A stretch of 64,000 nucleotides of DNA from Arabidopsis thaliana. Its lineage: Eukaryota > Streptophyta > Magnoliopsida > Brassicales > Brassicaceae. The stretch is from the NCBI RefSeq assembly GCF_000001735.4, contig NC_003076.8, forward strand, positions 868,001-932,000, given 5' to 3'. The notes beneath the pieces are model-generated. The model was not told where the DNA came from. It did no database searches and was given only the letters and a program-made list of their open reading frames with translations. The stretch's first letter is position 1; every line of letters begins with the position of its first letter. This document shows, piece after piece, positions 32,673-43,954 of this stretch. Position numbers and translations under genes: made by a program.

Positions 32673-34719
32673 TTATTCTTTCAAGCGATCAATCTCTTTC
32701 TCCCACTTCAGTCCAAACATTTGACGGCCGAAAGGAACGATCAGATTGTACCTGAATACCTGTCAACAAACAAGAGACCACATAAGCAAACCATTATATA
32801 TCGCAAACAGAATCTTGATTTGTAGTTGAATACTTGCCATGTTATTGATTTGTTTCAATTCGTTTTTCAGCAAATCTGATCTCTCTTCCCATCCCGATTG
32901 GTCTTCCTCGAGTTTCATTGTCCATGCTTTCTTCAGTGAAACTCTCCATTCTTTTGCTTTGTTTCTTATCTCTTTGTTGAGCTCCACCCATTCGGGAGCA
33001 AACCCGTTCTTGTTAAGAATCCGATACAATGTATCCTCCGCTGGGTCTGCGTGAGGATTTGTATGGAGGTTCAAGGGTTTGCCTTTACCGGGTAAGTTCT
33101 CAAAGTGGCCTTCTTCCATTGAATGCCATATCCTTTGCTCGACCACGTTGATTATATCAGTCTCTGACCTGCAACATCATCCCATGTTAGTATCCGTTAC
33201 AAGCAGGTCAAATCAATAACATATTTCACAAGAAGAAGAATCTCATCTGGGAGATTAATAAAACCACAATGCAAGAAAAAAGCAACAAGCTAAGCTTCTC
33301 TGACAACAAAATGTCATATATTCCACGGAAAAACATAAAGCTACTGCGCAATTGTGTCAACATCTAAAAAACAAAAGACTCAGCAACATACTCAGACGCA
33401 TCGCATAAAGGCCAGCTGTTCTACCTATTGAAAGATCACCAAACACTACAACTACTTATCAAATAAAAGGTTGATGACAGTCCTAAAGACTTGGCCTCTT
33501 TTATATTCGAGAGCCTCTCTCACAGCTTTCTCATCAGGCACAAAACCCTTTCCCTTCATTTCTTGCAACAATTCTCTAGCTGATTCTTCTTTTCCCTCTC
33601 TTACAAAAGCTTCAAACACTGCAGTGTAAGTGGCAGCATTAGGGCTCATGCCATTTCCCATCATTTCCAACAAGTACTTCTTCGCATCCTTATGTGTTTT
33701 ACCATCCGCTGCAAGCCCTTTGATCAAAACTGAATACGTATAGGCATTAGGCGAAACACCACTGGCGAGCATACGCATGAAAACCTTGAGAGTCTCCTTG
33801 GCCTGGCCTGCATTAGCATAGGCCTCAACAATAGCAGTATGAGCCACCACGTCTGGCATTCGATTCTTATCTTTAATCTGAGAGAAGAGCTCTAACGCCT
33901 CATGTGTGCGGCCATCTTTAGACAACGCATCAAACATTTTCACAGCTTCATTAGTAAAACCCTCTGTTCTCATCTTGTGGAATATTTCTTGGAGATTCTT
34001 AGGATCCTCTGGTTCCTCAATCGCCGGTTTCTTGCTGAAAGGGTCATACGGAGGAGGTGGAGGCTCCTGCTTCTTTGAATCTTCAGTAACCTGAGTTTCA
34101 GTTTCCTCATCTGAATCATCATCAGACAGAGAGAAATTGACTTTGGTGTTAACTCGCTTAGTCTCTGAACTGAATTGCCTTGCAAAAACTCCACCGCAAA
34201 ACCATGGAAACAGTGAATTTGAATTGCGCTTGGACCTTGAAATTGACATGTGAAGAAGAAAACGCTAAATCAAGGTAAGAGACGTGTCCAGAGATTTGAA
34301 TTTTCATTAAATTCTCAACGAAACCTATGAACCCTAACTATATAACATATCGATTCCAAAGTCCTAATACGTACAGTAATGTGAGCACAGAAAGATGGAA
34401 AGAGACTATACCTTACGAAATCGCGCCGCCCACGTAGCTCCGGCGGGAGTTTCCGGTCATGGACTGCGTCAATCACGGCAGAGAAACGCTCTGTAGTCTT
34501 CTTCTCTTTCCTCTTCGATGACGCCGTCAAATCATCGGGAGACGACCACCAAGAGGACGAAGACGAATAAAAGGCGAAAGCTCTAACGAAATCAGAAAAC
34601 TCGCCGCCGTTAATCGCAGATGAAGTGATATCTGAGGCTGAGAAGCGATTTCCGAGGGATAAACACGATGGACGTGACGAGGGTGACGCAGCCAATGACC
34701 TCGCGAGACGAACCGCCAT
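32673..34719 (-). CDS. DUF1992 (DnaJ homologue subfamily C member 28-like) protein, split around a nested PPR gene
   Basis: Three exons give a 241-residue protein. Exon 1 (34412-34719) is MAVRLARSLAASPSSRPSCL, a Ser/Arg-rich organelle presequence, running to RKLPPELRGRRDFVR. Exon 2 (32838-33168) continues in phase: SETDIINVVEQRIWHSMEEG, FENLPGKGKPLNL, HADPAEDTLYRILNKNGFAP, EWVELNKEIR. Exon 3 (32673-32759) ends VFRYNLIVPFGRQMFGLKW and EKEIDCLKE. The pieces NVVEQRIW, LPGKGKPL and APEWVEL are the DUF1992 signature. Intron 1 is 1,243 bases and contains a complete same-strand PPR reading frame. Intron 2 uses a GC donor (ATG|GCAAGT at 32838/32837). Biochemical role unknown; mitochondrial or plastid location is inferred from the presequence. 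Confidence 0.82.
33452..34249 (-). CDS. Small PPR protein inside intron 1 of the DUF1992 gene
   Basis: An uninterrupted 265-residue frame. The start MSISRSKRNSNSLFPWFCGG is basic and Ser-rich like a mitochondrial presequence. An acidic-proline stretch follows (DDDSDEETETQ, EPPPPPYDPFSKKP). The second half has pentatricopeptide repeats: GRTHEALELFSQIKDKNRMP, DVVAHTAIVEAYANAGQAKE, VSPNAYTYSVLIKGLAADGK, MSPNAATYTAVFEAFVREGK, ARELLQEMKGKGFVPDE. PPR proteins bind organelle RNA; four or so repeats is few for specific binding. Known as AT5G03560, I believe. It either has its own promoter in the intron or shares exon 1 by alternative splicing; an acceptor-like AG near 34263, just upstream of its ATG, allows the latter. 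Confidence 0.85.
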   Translation of the reverse strand: MSISRSKRNSNSLFPWFCGGVFARQFSSETKRVNTKVNFSLSDDDSDEETETQVTEDSKKQEPPPPPYDPFSKKPAIEEPEDPKNLQEIFHKMRTEGFTNEAVKMFDALSKDGRTHEALELFSQIKDKNRMPDVVAHTAIVEAYANAGQAKETLKVFMRMLASGVSPNAYTYSVLIKGLAADGKTHKDAKKYLLEMMGNGMSPNAATYTAVFEAFVREGKEESARELLQEMKGKGFVPDEKAVREALEYKRGQVFRTVINLLFDK

Positions 34720-36513
34720 GGCCGAAGCTCAGGGAGAGAGTAGTCGGAATGTTCTGGATAAATGACTTACGTAACCCGGAAGAGTGGTTTAGAATACGCG
34801 CCGTTTACGCGTTTAACACATCATGCCGTTTTCTTCATAAGAATATACAAAACGTGCCGTTTAATTTTCGGGTCTGCTTCGGCCCATATAACTAGCCCAT
34901 TTATAGATTGTTGGATACGTGGATTAATTAAAAAGAATATTTTGTTGATGATCCAATAGATAGAGAAACAAACCCATTAGACATCGTGGGATTTGATATT
35001 TTGTTGGACGTACATATTTTTTTTTAACAAAATCACATCCCTAAACGTTATTCAATTGTTTCTTACTTTCTTTTGTTGATGAAACATCGTTTGCCACCAC
35101 CTATTTTGCTGTGAAAAGTTGCTAATTTTATGGAAAAGGTGTTTCAGACCAAAAACAATAAATCTACATAAATAATATTGAACTCAAAAGTCATGTATTA
35201 ATTTCTTGTAATGTACATATTTTTTAATTGTGACAGCATAACGTGTCAATCAGTTTAGAATTAGGTACCAACACTTTGACTGTATTAAGACATGATGCAT
35301 GCTACATAAAAGTTCATGTTTTAATATACAACAATGTTTCTTATCCGTATGTGTATTTTATATATTTCATGATTTGAGATATAATGAGAAGATAATGTTG
35401 AAGCTTTTAATAGGACGAATTGTTGTATTGTATGTAACAAGTTGTGTATATAAACTATGGCTGATGGCTCTCACAAGAAAACGTTGTCTTATTTACTCAG
35501 TCGTTGTGATGTCCGAGGCGCTTTTTTTTTGTTTGTTTATTAGTATGATCACTGAGATATTCTAACGGACGGGACATAAACGACGATTAAAAAATTATGG
35601 TACCTGATCATCGTTGACGCCAAAAATGAGGAAATATTCGGACATTTTTATCCCTAATCCCCAAAACAATTCCCATATAGTGCAACTAGAAATGTGTCTC
35701 AGTTTCTGCGATAATTTCCTCGACTTCGATTTGGTGCTTCGACCATTCATCCTTCAAACCCGTCCCTGTGCCAGGTGAGTTTTGTAGATATTCATGACGT
35801 TTTTTTTTTTTTTTTTTTTTTGGTCATCATATTCATGAAGTTTAGTTTTACGAAAAATTGAAAATCGAACTCAAATTCTAGATTTCTTTGCGTCAAGAAA
35901 TTTAGAAGTAATCAGAGACTTAATCAATTTTTGAACTAGACGTTCAAAACATGGAGAATATTTCACAAACGAAAATACCTTTTTTGGACGGATCAGAAAT
36001 TGTCATATCTCAGATTTGTAATTTGTTTCAAGAAGATTAATTATCTTTTAAGGTTTTTCAAATTTTTAGTTTTTTCAAAAAATTTAAACATTAATTTAAG
36101 TTACTAATAATTAGGGGAAAGAAAATATTATAATTAGGAAATATAATATTATAATTAGGAAATATATGTCAAAAAAAAAAAAATCTAAAAATCAATTTTT
36201 ATTTAGATAATAAGATAATAAATAAATTCTTGTAATATAAACGCAAAACCTCAGAAAATAAAATTCTGCAAAATTTTATCATGTAATGCATACTCTCTAA
36301 TTTTCTTAATCCTTTTTTTGATACAGTTTATATGTTTTCTTCATTATTCATCTCATCCATGTGATCATGTCTTACTAGCTGCTTGCACCCATTGAATTGC
36401 AAAATCTAGAGAAGCCAGGGATATGCAATGAACACTGAATTAGCTTTGATCGATGTTTCCGATTTTCAGATTCAATTGATATTCAGAGGAAAGAATCAAA
36501 GTAGTCAGAAGAA
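34720..36513. other. Divergent intergenic region and FPN2 leader
   Basis: Promoters of the DUF1992 gene (minus) and FPN2 (plus). About 35690-35774 looks like a non-coding first exon of FPN2, ending CCCTGTGCCAG with donor GTGAGT at 35775; the leader intron would end before 36514. The long T-run at 35800-35821 lies in that intron. Confidence 0.5.
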
Positions 36514-38593
36514 ATGGAGGAGGAAACAGAAACTAGGGTTTTCCTATCAAACGAACAACATCAAGAAGAAGAAGAAGAAGAAGAAGAAGAGCCGTCGTTG
36601 CCACGTTCCATGGTGATCTCTCTCTATCTCGGCTATTTTCTTGCTCGATGGGGTGCAAGGTCTGATCAAATCTTTATATATTAACACCAAACATGATTTT
36701 CATAAGATTATTTACTTTGGTATATGATATGCAGAACTTGGGAATTCTCTGTTGCTCTGTATATGATTTACCTCTGGCCAAACTCTCTGTTTCTCACTGC
36801 GATGTACGGTGTTGTAGAATCCGGTTCCGCCACTCTTTTCGGTCCCATTGTAGGCCAAATGATTGATGGAATGAGCTATGTTAAAGTTCTTAGACTCTGG
36901 CTTGTAACTCAAAACCTCTCCTTCATTGTTGCTGGTGGTGCAGTCGTTGCTTTGCTGGTAGTACCTGATCTTAAGTCTCAGAATTTCCCTGTTTTCGCAA
37001 CATTGGTCGTGTTGACGAATCTTTCTGGCGCCATTGGAGTACTCTCTACTCTTGCAGGCACCGTTTTGATCGAACGAGACTGGTAAATTAATGTTTTTAG
37101 ATTATTCACTTCATAAAATGGCATTGTAATTGCACTCTTTGATATGAGATTGTTGTGTTGTTTTTATTACAGGGTTGTTGTTATGTCGGAAGGTCATTCA
37201 CCAGCGGTTTTAACAAGAATGAACTCTGTTATTAGAGGCATTGACTTGAGCTCTAAGCTACTGTCTCCGGTTATAACTGGTTTGATCATTAGCTTTGTAT
37301 CTCTTAGAGCATCAGCTATCACATTTGCAGCTTGGGCTACTATTACCGTGTGGATTGAGTATTGGCTCTTTATCTCTGTGTATAACGGTGTTCCTGCTAT
37401 AGTACAAAGCGATGAGAGAAGGAGTTTAAGGTCGTCTCAATCGCAAGCGGAAGAGACAGATAGTGCATCTAGTTTTTATGTTCCTCTTTTACACGAAGAG
37501 GAGTCTTATAGGAATACGCAAAGTAGAAGCAGAATCTTAAGGATTCTTGAGAGAATCTCTGAGTCTTCTTTTGTTAGCGCGTGGAGGAATTATCTCAATC
37601 AAGAGATTGTGCTCCCTGGAGTTTCTCTAGCTCTATTGTTCTTCACTGTCCTCAGGTTTCCTTTTTATCCTCTTGTTCTTTTTGTGTTGGCTTTGGTTTC
37701 GCATCGCATACATATAGTTTCTTCTCGATACAGCTTTGGAACACTGATGACGGCGACATTGGAGTGGAAAGGGATACCTACTTATATCATTGGTATAGGC
37801 AGAGGAATCAGCGCAGGTGTTGGTCTAGCTGCTACCGTTTTGTACCCTCTCATGCAATCCCGTATCTCACCTCTCAGAACCGGAGTCTGGTCCTTTTGGT
37901 CTCAGGTATATAGAAAGACTGTGTGAGGTTATTTGATGGATCAAAACTATATATTAACCGGTCTTTGATTTATCTGACTGAATATGATACCAAAGTTGGT
38001 TCTTGTTTCTCTAGTGGACCTGTCTTTTGGTGTGTGTTGGATCAATTTGGGTTGAGAAGGAGAAAATAGCATCCTACATGCTCATGGCTGGAGTTGCTGC
38101 TTCTAGGCTTGGTTTGTGGATGTTCGATCTTGCGGTAATCCAGCAAATGCAGGTACGAATTTGAAACTGAGATTTTTTTTTGTCTTGTTTATTACTGATT
38201 CAAAGTTTTTGTTTCTCTTGAGTTAAGTTGTGATGCTTTGAAAACATTGCTTTAGGATCTTGTTCCGGAATCGGACCGTTGTGTGGTTGGAGGTGTTCAG
38301 AACTCGTTGCAATCGGCTCTTGACTTGATGGCTAATCTTTTGGGTATCATTGTATCTAATCCCAAGGTATTTAATCACTAAATGCTTATCAATTATTTCT
38401 CTTTTTTTCTTAATGTTAATTTTGTTACATTTGTTTTTGGATGTGATTTCAGGATTTTTGGATGTTGACGTTGATCTCATTTGCTACGGTTTCGTTAGCC
38501 GGAATACTCTATACGATTCACCTCTACCGTATTCGAAAACATCTATTTCACTTGGAGAAGATTCCCTTATTGAACAACTTTTTTGCTTCATGA
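36514..38593 (+). CDS. FPN2: Ferroportin-family vacuolar metal transporter FPN2/IREG2
   Basis: Exon 1 (36514-36659) starts MEEETETRVFLSNEQHQEEE with a run of Glu codons, then SLYLGYFLARWGAR. Exon 2 from 36735 reads TWEFSVALYMIYLWPNSLFL, GVVESGSATLFGPIVGQMID. Further exons give VVVMSEGHSPAVLTRMNSVI, RGIDLSSKLLSPVITGLIIS, SRISPLRTGVWSFWSQ, ASRLGLWMFDLAVIQQMQ, VPESDRCVVGGVQNSLQSAL and the last exon DFWMLTLISFATVSLAGILY with stop 38591-38593. The WEFS..LY(M/L), SPL.TG and LDL..QQ motifs are those of ferroportins, here with about 10-12 membrane spans. Known Arabidopsis IREG2 (AT5G03570) stores Ni and Co in root vacuoles under iron shortage; that role is literature knowledge. Confidence 0.93.
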
Positions 38594-38955
38594 AAAAAGG
38601 TATAAAGTATCATAACATTTCTCTATTAGTCGTCAGTGTTTTTGTATCATCTATCTTTTGTATATATGCATGTTTAAGAAAGAAAAAAAAACCATTTGAA
38701 CTACACGACATTTTGTGTATGATATTGTTATAATGACACAGCGACAATGAAGGAAACGTGGTCACACTGTAAAAATACCTCTATTTCATTAAGTTACCAG
38801 AGAGAGATTATTATCTAGGAAGAATCAAACGAGAACCAATTGAAAGTTTAGCGTAAAAATGTGTAATGTGATAAAATTTACCGGCCGTCGAAATTAAGGA
38901 TAATTCTCAAATCACAAGTTTCTTTAGCACAAAACCTAAACGCAACGTGAGACGA
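38594..38955. other. Convergent 3' flank of FPN2 and the one-RRM gene
   Basis: 3' untranslated sequence of both genes; nothing else seen. Confidence 0.6.
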
Positions 38956-39422
38956 TCATATGTCTCGACCATCTTCGACCTTGGGTGTCCTCTGAACGCA
39001 TAGAATCTTCTGACCTACTCATCACATAACAAAAAAAAAATTATTAAACCTAAAAAAAACTTATTTATGTTAACTCAATCGATACCGAATAACTGATTTG
39101 GTATTTTGGTCACCTTTGTATTTTTGTTCTTCATATATATAAACTAACTCAACCAAAAACTTGAAATGTTTTTACCTATTAACCTTCCGTCCATATGAAG
39201 CATGGCTCGTCCAGCACTATCCGCACTTTCAAACTCAATGAAAGCAAATCCTCGCGACTCTCCTCTAAAATCTTTTGCTAGAACTGATCTTATAACCTTT
39301 CCGAAATCCGAAAACATCAGAAACAACATTTCTTCAGAGACTTGGGCATCAAGATTTGCTATATACAAACTCGTAAATTTTCTTGGACAAGAAGACGATC
39401 CGTGATTATCATCGTTGCTCAT
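38956..39422 (-). CDS. Small single-RRM protein (poly(A)-binding-protein-like)
   Basis: Two exons give 101 residues. Exon 1 (39176-39422) reads MSNDDNHGSSSCPRKF, then the RRM: RNP2 LYIANL, helix EEMLFLMFSDFGKVIRSVL, RNP1 RGFAFIEF, and MDGRLIG. Exon 2 (38956-39014) closes the fold in phase with QKILCVQRTP and ends VEDGRDI. GxPR-like linker and the LIGQKI turn resemble one RRM of cytoplasmic poly(A)-binding proteins, but there is no second RRM and no PABC domain. It is probably a cut-down PABP-derived gene. RNP residues are intact, so RNA binding is likely. By gene order, AT5G03580. Confidence 0.85.
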
Positions 39423-40316
39423 CTTTAGCTCTGTTACACAAGAAGACGATAGAATAAATGTGTATTCAAATAGCAAAAGGTAGATATGTATTCTTTTTTT
39501 CTTTTTTTTATCAACAAATGTGTATTCAAATAAAATTAAATTTATTTACTAAAAAGATTGACTACAAGTTTTGACTAATGACTAATGACTATGACTGGAC
39601 TTTAAAATAAATAAAAAATATTCAATTTTACAACTATAGAGGGTGACAAATTATAACAAAATCTCTATCTTGTTATCTTAATTATTTTAGTTATTCGGAT
39701 ATTTAACGTGTAAATTGTAAATAAATAAAGAGATGTGGTGAAAGATAAATAAATGGTAAAAAAGGTAAATTTGAAATTAAATCATATTTAATCGAAGTTG
39801 TCACTGCGTGCTTTTCAAGAAATGTCAAACTATTTACGCGGACCTAAAGCGTATAGTTTTCATGCGAGAAAATTATTGGAAGTTGAGGAAAAAGAATTTC
39901 GAATGAAACTCACCAATATTTCAACTATGGAACCTTATCGCTTTTTCGGTTAGAACAAAATTAAACATACCATAGAAAGAAAAGAAAAAACAGCTAAATA
40001 CATTTTCCTCCTTTTAAAAAAATAATAATTTATTGCTCATACATGTTAAACTATTTGCCAAATTAATCCCAAAAATGTCCACGATCCATCGCTACCAAAA
40101 TTTGGCCTCAGTCGAATAAAAAGGCTGAGTTAATGGAATACGCATTATTGCCTTAGCCTTAATAAGTTGTGACGATTTGGTCAAACTTTCGAGAACGGCG
40201 ATGCTTATTAATAGTGTCAAAGTTCTCTCCTCCACATTTTCTCTAAGACTATCCATTTCTTGTTGTCATTAACAAAAAAAAAAAAAAGGAAAGACGCCTT
40301 TGCTCTGAATTTTGAA
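39423..40316. other. Divergent intergenic region before the GDSL array
   Basis: AT-rich promoter DNA for the one-RRM gene and the first GDSL gene. No coding signal. Confidence 0.55.
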
Positions 40317-41379
40317 ATGCATTATCTGATGAAACTCTTCTTCTCCCTCTCTCTCTTCTTTGGTAATTTACTATAATCTCATAGCGCCTTATATCACTAG
40401 TGGATTCTGTAAAACCTATATGTATGACCGGATTATTATTATTTTGTTATTTGTGTACATGTAGTAGGGATCAATGGAGCAGTGGGTTCAAATCAGCCTT
40501 CCCAAGCCAATAAAAATCCGAAGCTGTTTGTGTTCGGAAATTCTTATGCTGATACCGGAAACATGAAGCCCACTGCATTGTCTTGGAAACTCCCTTATGG
40601 TATCACTTTCCCCGGTAAACCTTCCGGCCGTTATTCTGATGGCCTTACCGCCACCGATTTTCTAGGTTCTACTCTCACTCTCATTCTTAAAACGTCAATT
40701 GTTCTTAATGTTTCTCTACATGATAAATATAATCAAACATACCAATAAGAAAGTTCTATATATAAATTTTCCTTTCTACTATTCTCACACATTAGAAATT
40801 TATATCATAACGTCTATATCGTTTGAACATTAATATACTTCTAAAGAAAATTAGCATGAATTTACTAAAGTTAAAATCTTTTATGTTCTTCCTCAAATTC
40901 ATTAATATAGTATAATTATTTATTGAATTTGACGTCAACAAAAAAAAAACTTACTTCGTGCAGCAAAACAGTTGGGAGCAAAATTACCGTACCTCTGGAG
41001 AACTCACGGAAAAAAGAAAGTTAAACTAAACAGAGGAATGAATTTTGCGTTCGGAGGGTCCGAAGTGTTTGACTCTCCGGTTGATCGATCGCCAAACATC
41101 TCTACTCAGGTGGGTTTCTTGGTTAACCTTGCCCTTGCCCGCCGTGTCTACACTATCGACGGCGACCTTGCTTCCTCCTACGCTCTCCTCAGCTACTCCG
41201 GCACCGACTATTATGGTTTCATCGACCAAAACCCTAATATGGCTGTAAGAAAACATTCATATTTCCTTAAACGACACTAGTCATGCCTATCACTACTTAT
41301 GCTAAGATTTCGATAGTTTCAAACGTAAATTTCTCTGAGTTTATATGTGAAATAAAAAAGCAATTGAAATTAGATATAC

Positions 41380-41419
<40 letters not shown>

Positions 41420-42149
41420 TTTTTTTCGTTTAACGCAAACACCAAATGCAAAAACCAAAAATAAAATAAAATCCAATACTAAAATTATTTCATTTTGATG
41501 ATATACTCATTTCTTACCTTCATTATGTTGGATCTTTGTATGCAGGCCTACCCAGCATTTGTAGAGTTCATCGTGGAAGATATACAGTATAGTCTAGGGA
41601 TAATGAACGGCTAAAAATTTAAGAATATAGCAGTTACTTCACTGCATCCGCTCGGATGCCTCCCACGTGTCACCGTTGCATCATCATTTCGGAGTTGCAA
41701 CGAGTCATATAGCGATTTGGTGAGACTCCACAACGAGTCGTTGAAGAAAGCCGTGGCCAAGCTTAACAAAGAGGACAAGTTTAGGACTAAGGGGGACCGT
41801 TTTGTCATCGTTGATCTTCACAAAGCCTTCATGACCATCTTAGAGAAAAAAGGTAATTAACATAAGTTACACGTTTGATCTTTATGTAAAAAAACTTTAG
41901 TCTAAAAGTTTTATTTTGGTGTTATCGGTCTGTGGAAATACAGGGAACAAAAGGTTTAAAAGCCCGTTGAAGCCGTGCTGCGAAGGCGATTGTGCACGTA
42001 TGGATATGAAGGGTGCAAAGAAGTATACATTATGTAATGATCCAAAGTCTGCTTTCTTCTGGGATGAAATTAATCCAACTCAAGAAGGATGGAGATCGAT
42101 TTACTCGCTATTAGGCAAATCTCTAACCGAGTCTTTGACCAAAGGGTAA
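40317..42149 (+). CDS. GDSL esterase/lipase, first of the tandem array, carries an in-frame stop
   Basis: Secreted SGNH-hydrolase family. Exon 1 (ATG 40317) encodes a signal peptide MHYLMKLFFSLSLFF. Exon 2 has block I as KLFVFGNSYADTGNM, with Asn where the family has Asp before the catalytic Ser (GNS instead of GDS). Exon 3 (from 40964) has RGMNFAFGGSEVFD and YSGTDYYGF, where the block III Gly-x-Asn is GTD. The next exon reads AYPAFVEFIVEDIQYSLGIM then meets TAA at 41612-41614; the same frame continues NIAVTSLHPLGCLPRVTVAS to KAFMTILEKK. The last exon has FFWDEINPTQEGW with stop at 42147-42149, where the catalytic Asp is kept but the His of the usual DxxHP is replaced by Asn. With changed block I and III, a stop and a lost His, it is probably inactive. 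Likely AT5G03590. Confidence 0.75.
41381..41411. repeat. Poly(A) tract in a GDSL intron
   Basis: About 31 consecutive A bases (plus strand). Confidence 0.95.
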
Positions 42150-43085
42150 AAATACTTTTTGGCATCTAAAAACTCGAACTGTGTTGGATATTTTTTTACG
42201 ATGAAATCGAAGGGAATAGAGTTAAAAGAAGCATAAATTTAAAGATCTGTTTACTGTTTATGTTCATTTGCTTTATATTTCTCTAACCGTTGGGATTTGA
42301 TAACATTATAGAGGAAATCTAACCGTTGGGGATTTGATATTATAGAGGAAATCTAAATTAAATTCGATTTTCATTTACCAATAATAATAAGATCAATCTA
42401 ACCAATAAGGACATTTCGTTTTGGTTGAAACCTTTTTTTTTTTTTTTTTGGATATAACGTTTACAAAGAATCATCTTTTTTGCTCACAAAATTTATATAC
42501 CAAAAAGGTAATAACAGAGAACAAGAATGATGAAAAATTTCAACTCTATTCCTAATTTTATTCTAAATGTTTTGTTTGTATACAAAACAGAGGCTGTTCC
42601 TAACATATGTTGTGGTGGTTGCTACAGATTCATATCAAAATAACAAATGATCATGTGGCTTCTCTAGTTGGCTTACTTTCACTTTCGTGTATCTCTTATT
42701 CGAAACAGATGAGCTCACCATTCGAAAGCTAGTTTTGAAAAACACTCAATGTATCACCGCCGCTCATATACGAACCTGCCTAAGGCTAGCTTCTCAATAC
42801 CCAAGCAACAATTTTCAAACTTTTCGAGTTTCAGTAAAATCGGAGAGCAACCAAATTTTCTGTGCGGCTTTCCGTCGAAAACCAAATCATCGAGAGCATG
42901 TAGTCACAAAAACAGTAATACGATATCAATATTTTTATTTAATAGGTATTCATTTCATAACAGAAAATAGGAAATTGTAATTATAACAAAGATAATAAAT
43001 TCCACTTCTTTTCAGTATCAAAAGATTTATGTGCCCACTCTTAATGACAGTACTTTACCATTTATATTCTAATTTTGGTACGTCT
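42150..43085. other. Intergenic region between the first GDSL gene and the S1-like gene
   Basis: Includes a short direct repeat CTAACCGTTGGG-ATTTGATA near 42283-42340 and a T-run near 42431. No supported gene. Confidence 0.5.
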
Positions 43086-43436
43086 TTATGTAAAGTAAAC
43101 TCCATCCTCTCTGATATCCCAATAATTTGTCTTCCCATGATCAAATGAGCCACTGGAACCTTGATATGCCCTAATCCTTACAAATCTATTTTGTATGATC
43201 TCCCTTATGTCACAATCCATTTTGTTTGTGGTCACAAATTCACCATGAAATCTATAATCATAGATTTCTCCAGGGTTTAAAGAAAGATTGAACAATTGTT
43301 TGTCGTTCAATTTACAAAAGATTTTGATTTGTTTTCCAACAGAATTCTTAAATTGTACTAAATTTTTTTCCCACATATTCGTATTACCCAACCCGATACA
43401 CAAAGCCATGACAAACAAAAAACACAAGTGATTCAT
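43086..43436 (-). CDS. Small secreted S1-type (self-incompatibility protein homologue) protein
   Basis: Start chosen at 43436, giving 116 residues with a clear signal peptide (MNHLCFLFVMALCIGLGNT). An upstream in-frame Met at 43499 would bury it. The mature part has the S-protein homologue pattern: VQFKNSVGKQIKIFCKLND, SLNPGEIYDYRFHG, a Cys in KMDCDIRE, then RIRAYQGS and the end HGKTNYWDIREDGVYFT. The YWDxREDGxY ending is very typical of this plant family. Poppy PrsS is its known self-incompatibility member; the many Arabidopsis SPH genes are mostly uncharacterised. Only two cysteines are obvious in the mature chain. The gene is easily missed because of its size and may lack an entry in older annotations. 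It sits between two GDSL genes on the opposite strand. Confidence 0.75.
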   Translation of the reverse strand: MNHLCFLFVMALCIGLGNTNMWEKNLVQFKNSVGKQIKIFCKLNDKQLFNLSLNPGEIYDYRFHGEFVTTNKMDCDIREIIQNRFVRIRAYQGSSGSFDHGKTNYWDIREDGVYFT

Positions 43437-43954
43437 CGTTTCAATTAACTTTTGTGGTTGTTTAGTATGGGTGATAAATAAGATATTTAACTTATACAAA
43501 AATGTTGATATATATATGTATGTATTAGTATCTTCTAAATAACTTTTATCATTTTAATTAGATTTACAAAATCTCATCTTAACTTTATGAACTTTTATTG
43601 CTTTTTCTTGTCTTAAAATTATTCTATTACCAAAAAAAGAATATAAGGTTAAAAGTTTAACTATTGATTAGATTTTGTACTAAAAGATTGCAAGAAATTG
43701 ATAAGTACTCCCATCTTAATTTATTTCCTAAAAAAATTCTTTCTTCTTCTGGTCTTAAATTTGTTTTACTATCAAATAAAGGTTGCAAGTTTAATGTTTG
43801 ACCAAATAAGATTTTTAAAATCTTAGTTTTATGATCTTTTGCTAGTCAAAGCTTCCTTCTGGTTAAATTTATTACAATCATTTATTATGAGCCCCAATTC
43901 ATTTATATTTTACAAAAGATATGATGTTAAAGTTCTTTAACAAAATAGTATATA
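43437..43954. other. Upstream flank of the S1-like gene
   Basis: AT-rich, with repeated AAGATTTT / AGTTTAA-like words; presumably its promoter. No coding signal. Confidence 0.45.

Noticed and set aside
35299-35565. 88-codon plus-strand frame between the DUF1992 gene and FPN2
   Set aside because: Hydrophobic low-information sequence in AT-rich DNA without homology I recognise or splice context.
40470-40490. GGTTCAAATC words resembling a tRNA B box
   Set aside because: They are in the conserved GDSL exon 2 (also near 44808 and 47819) and no cloverleaf can be drawn.
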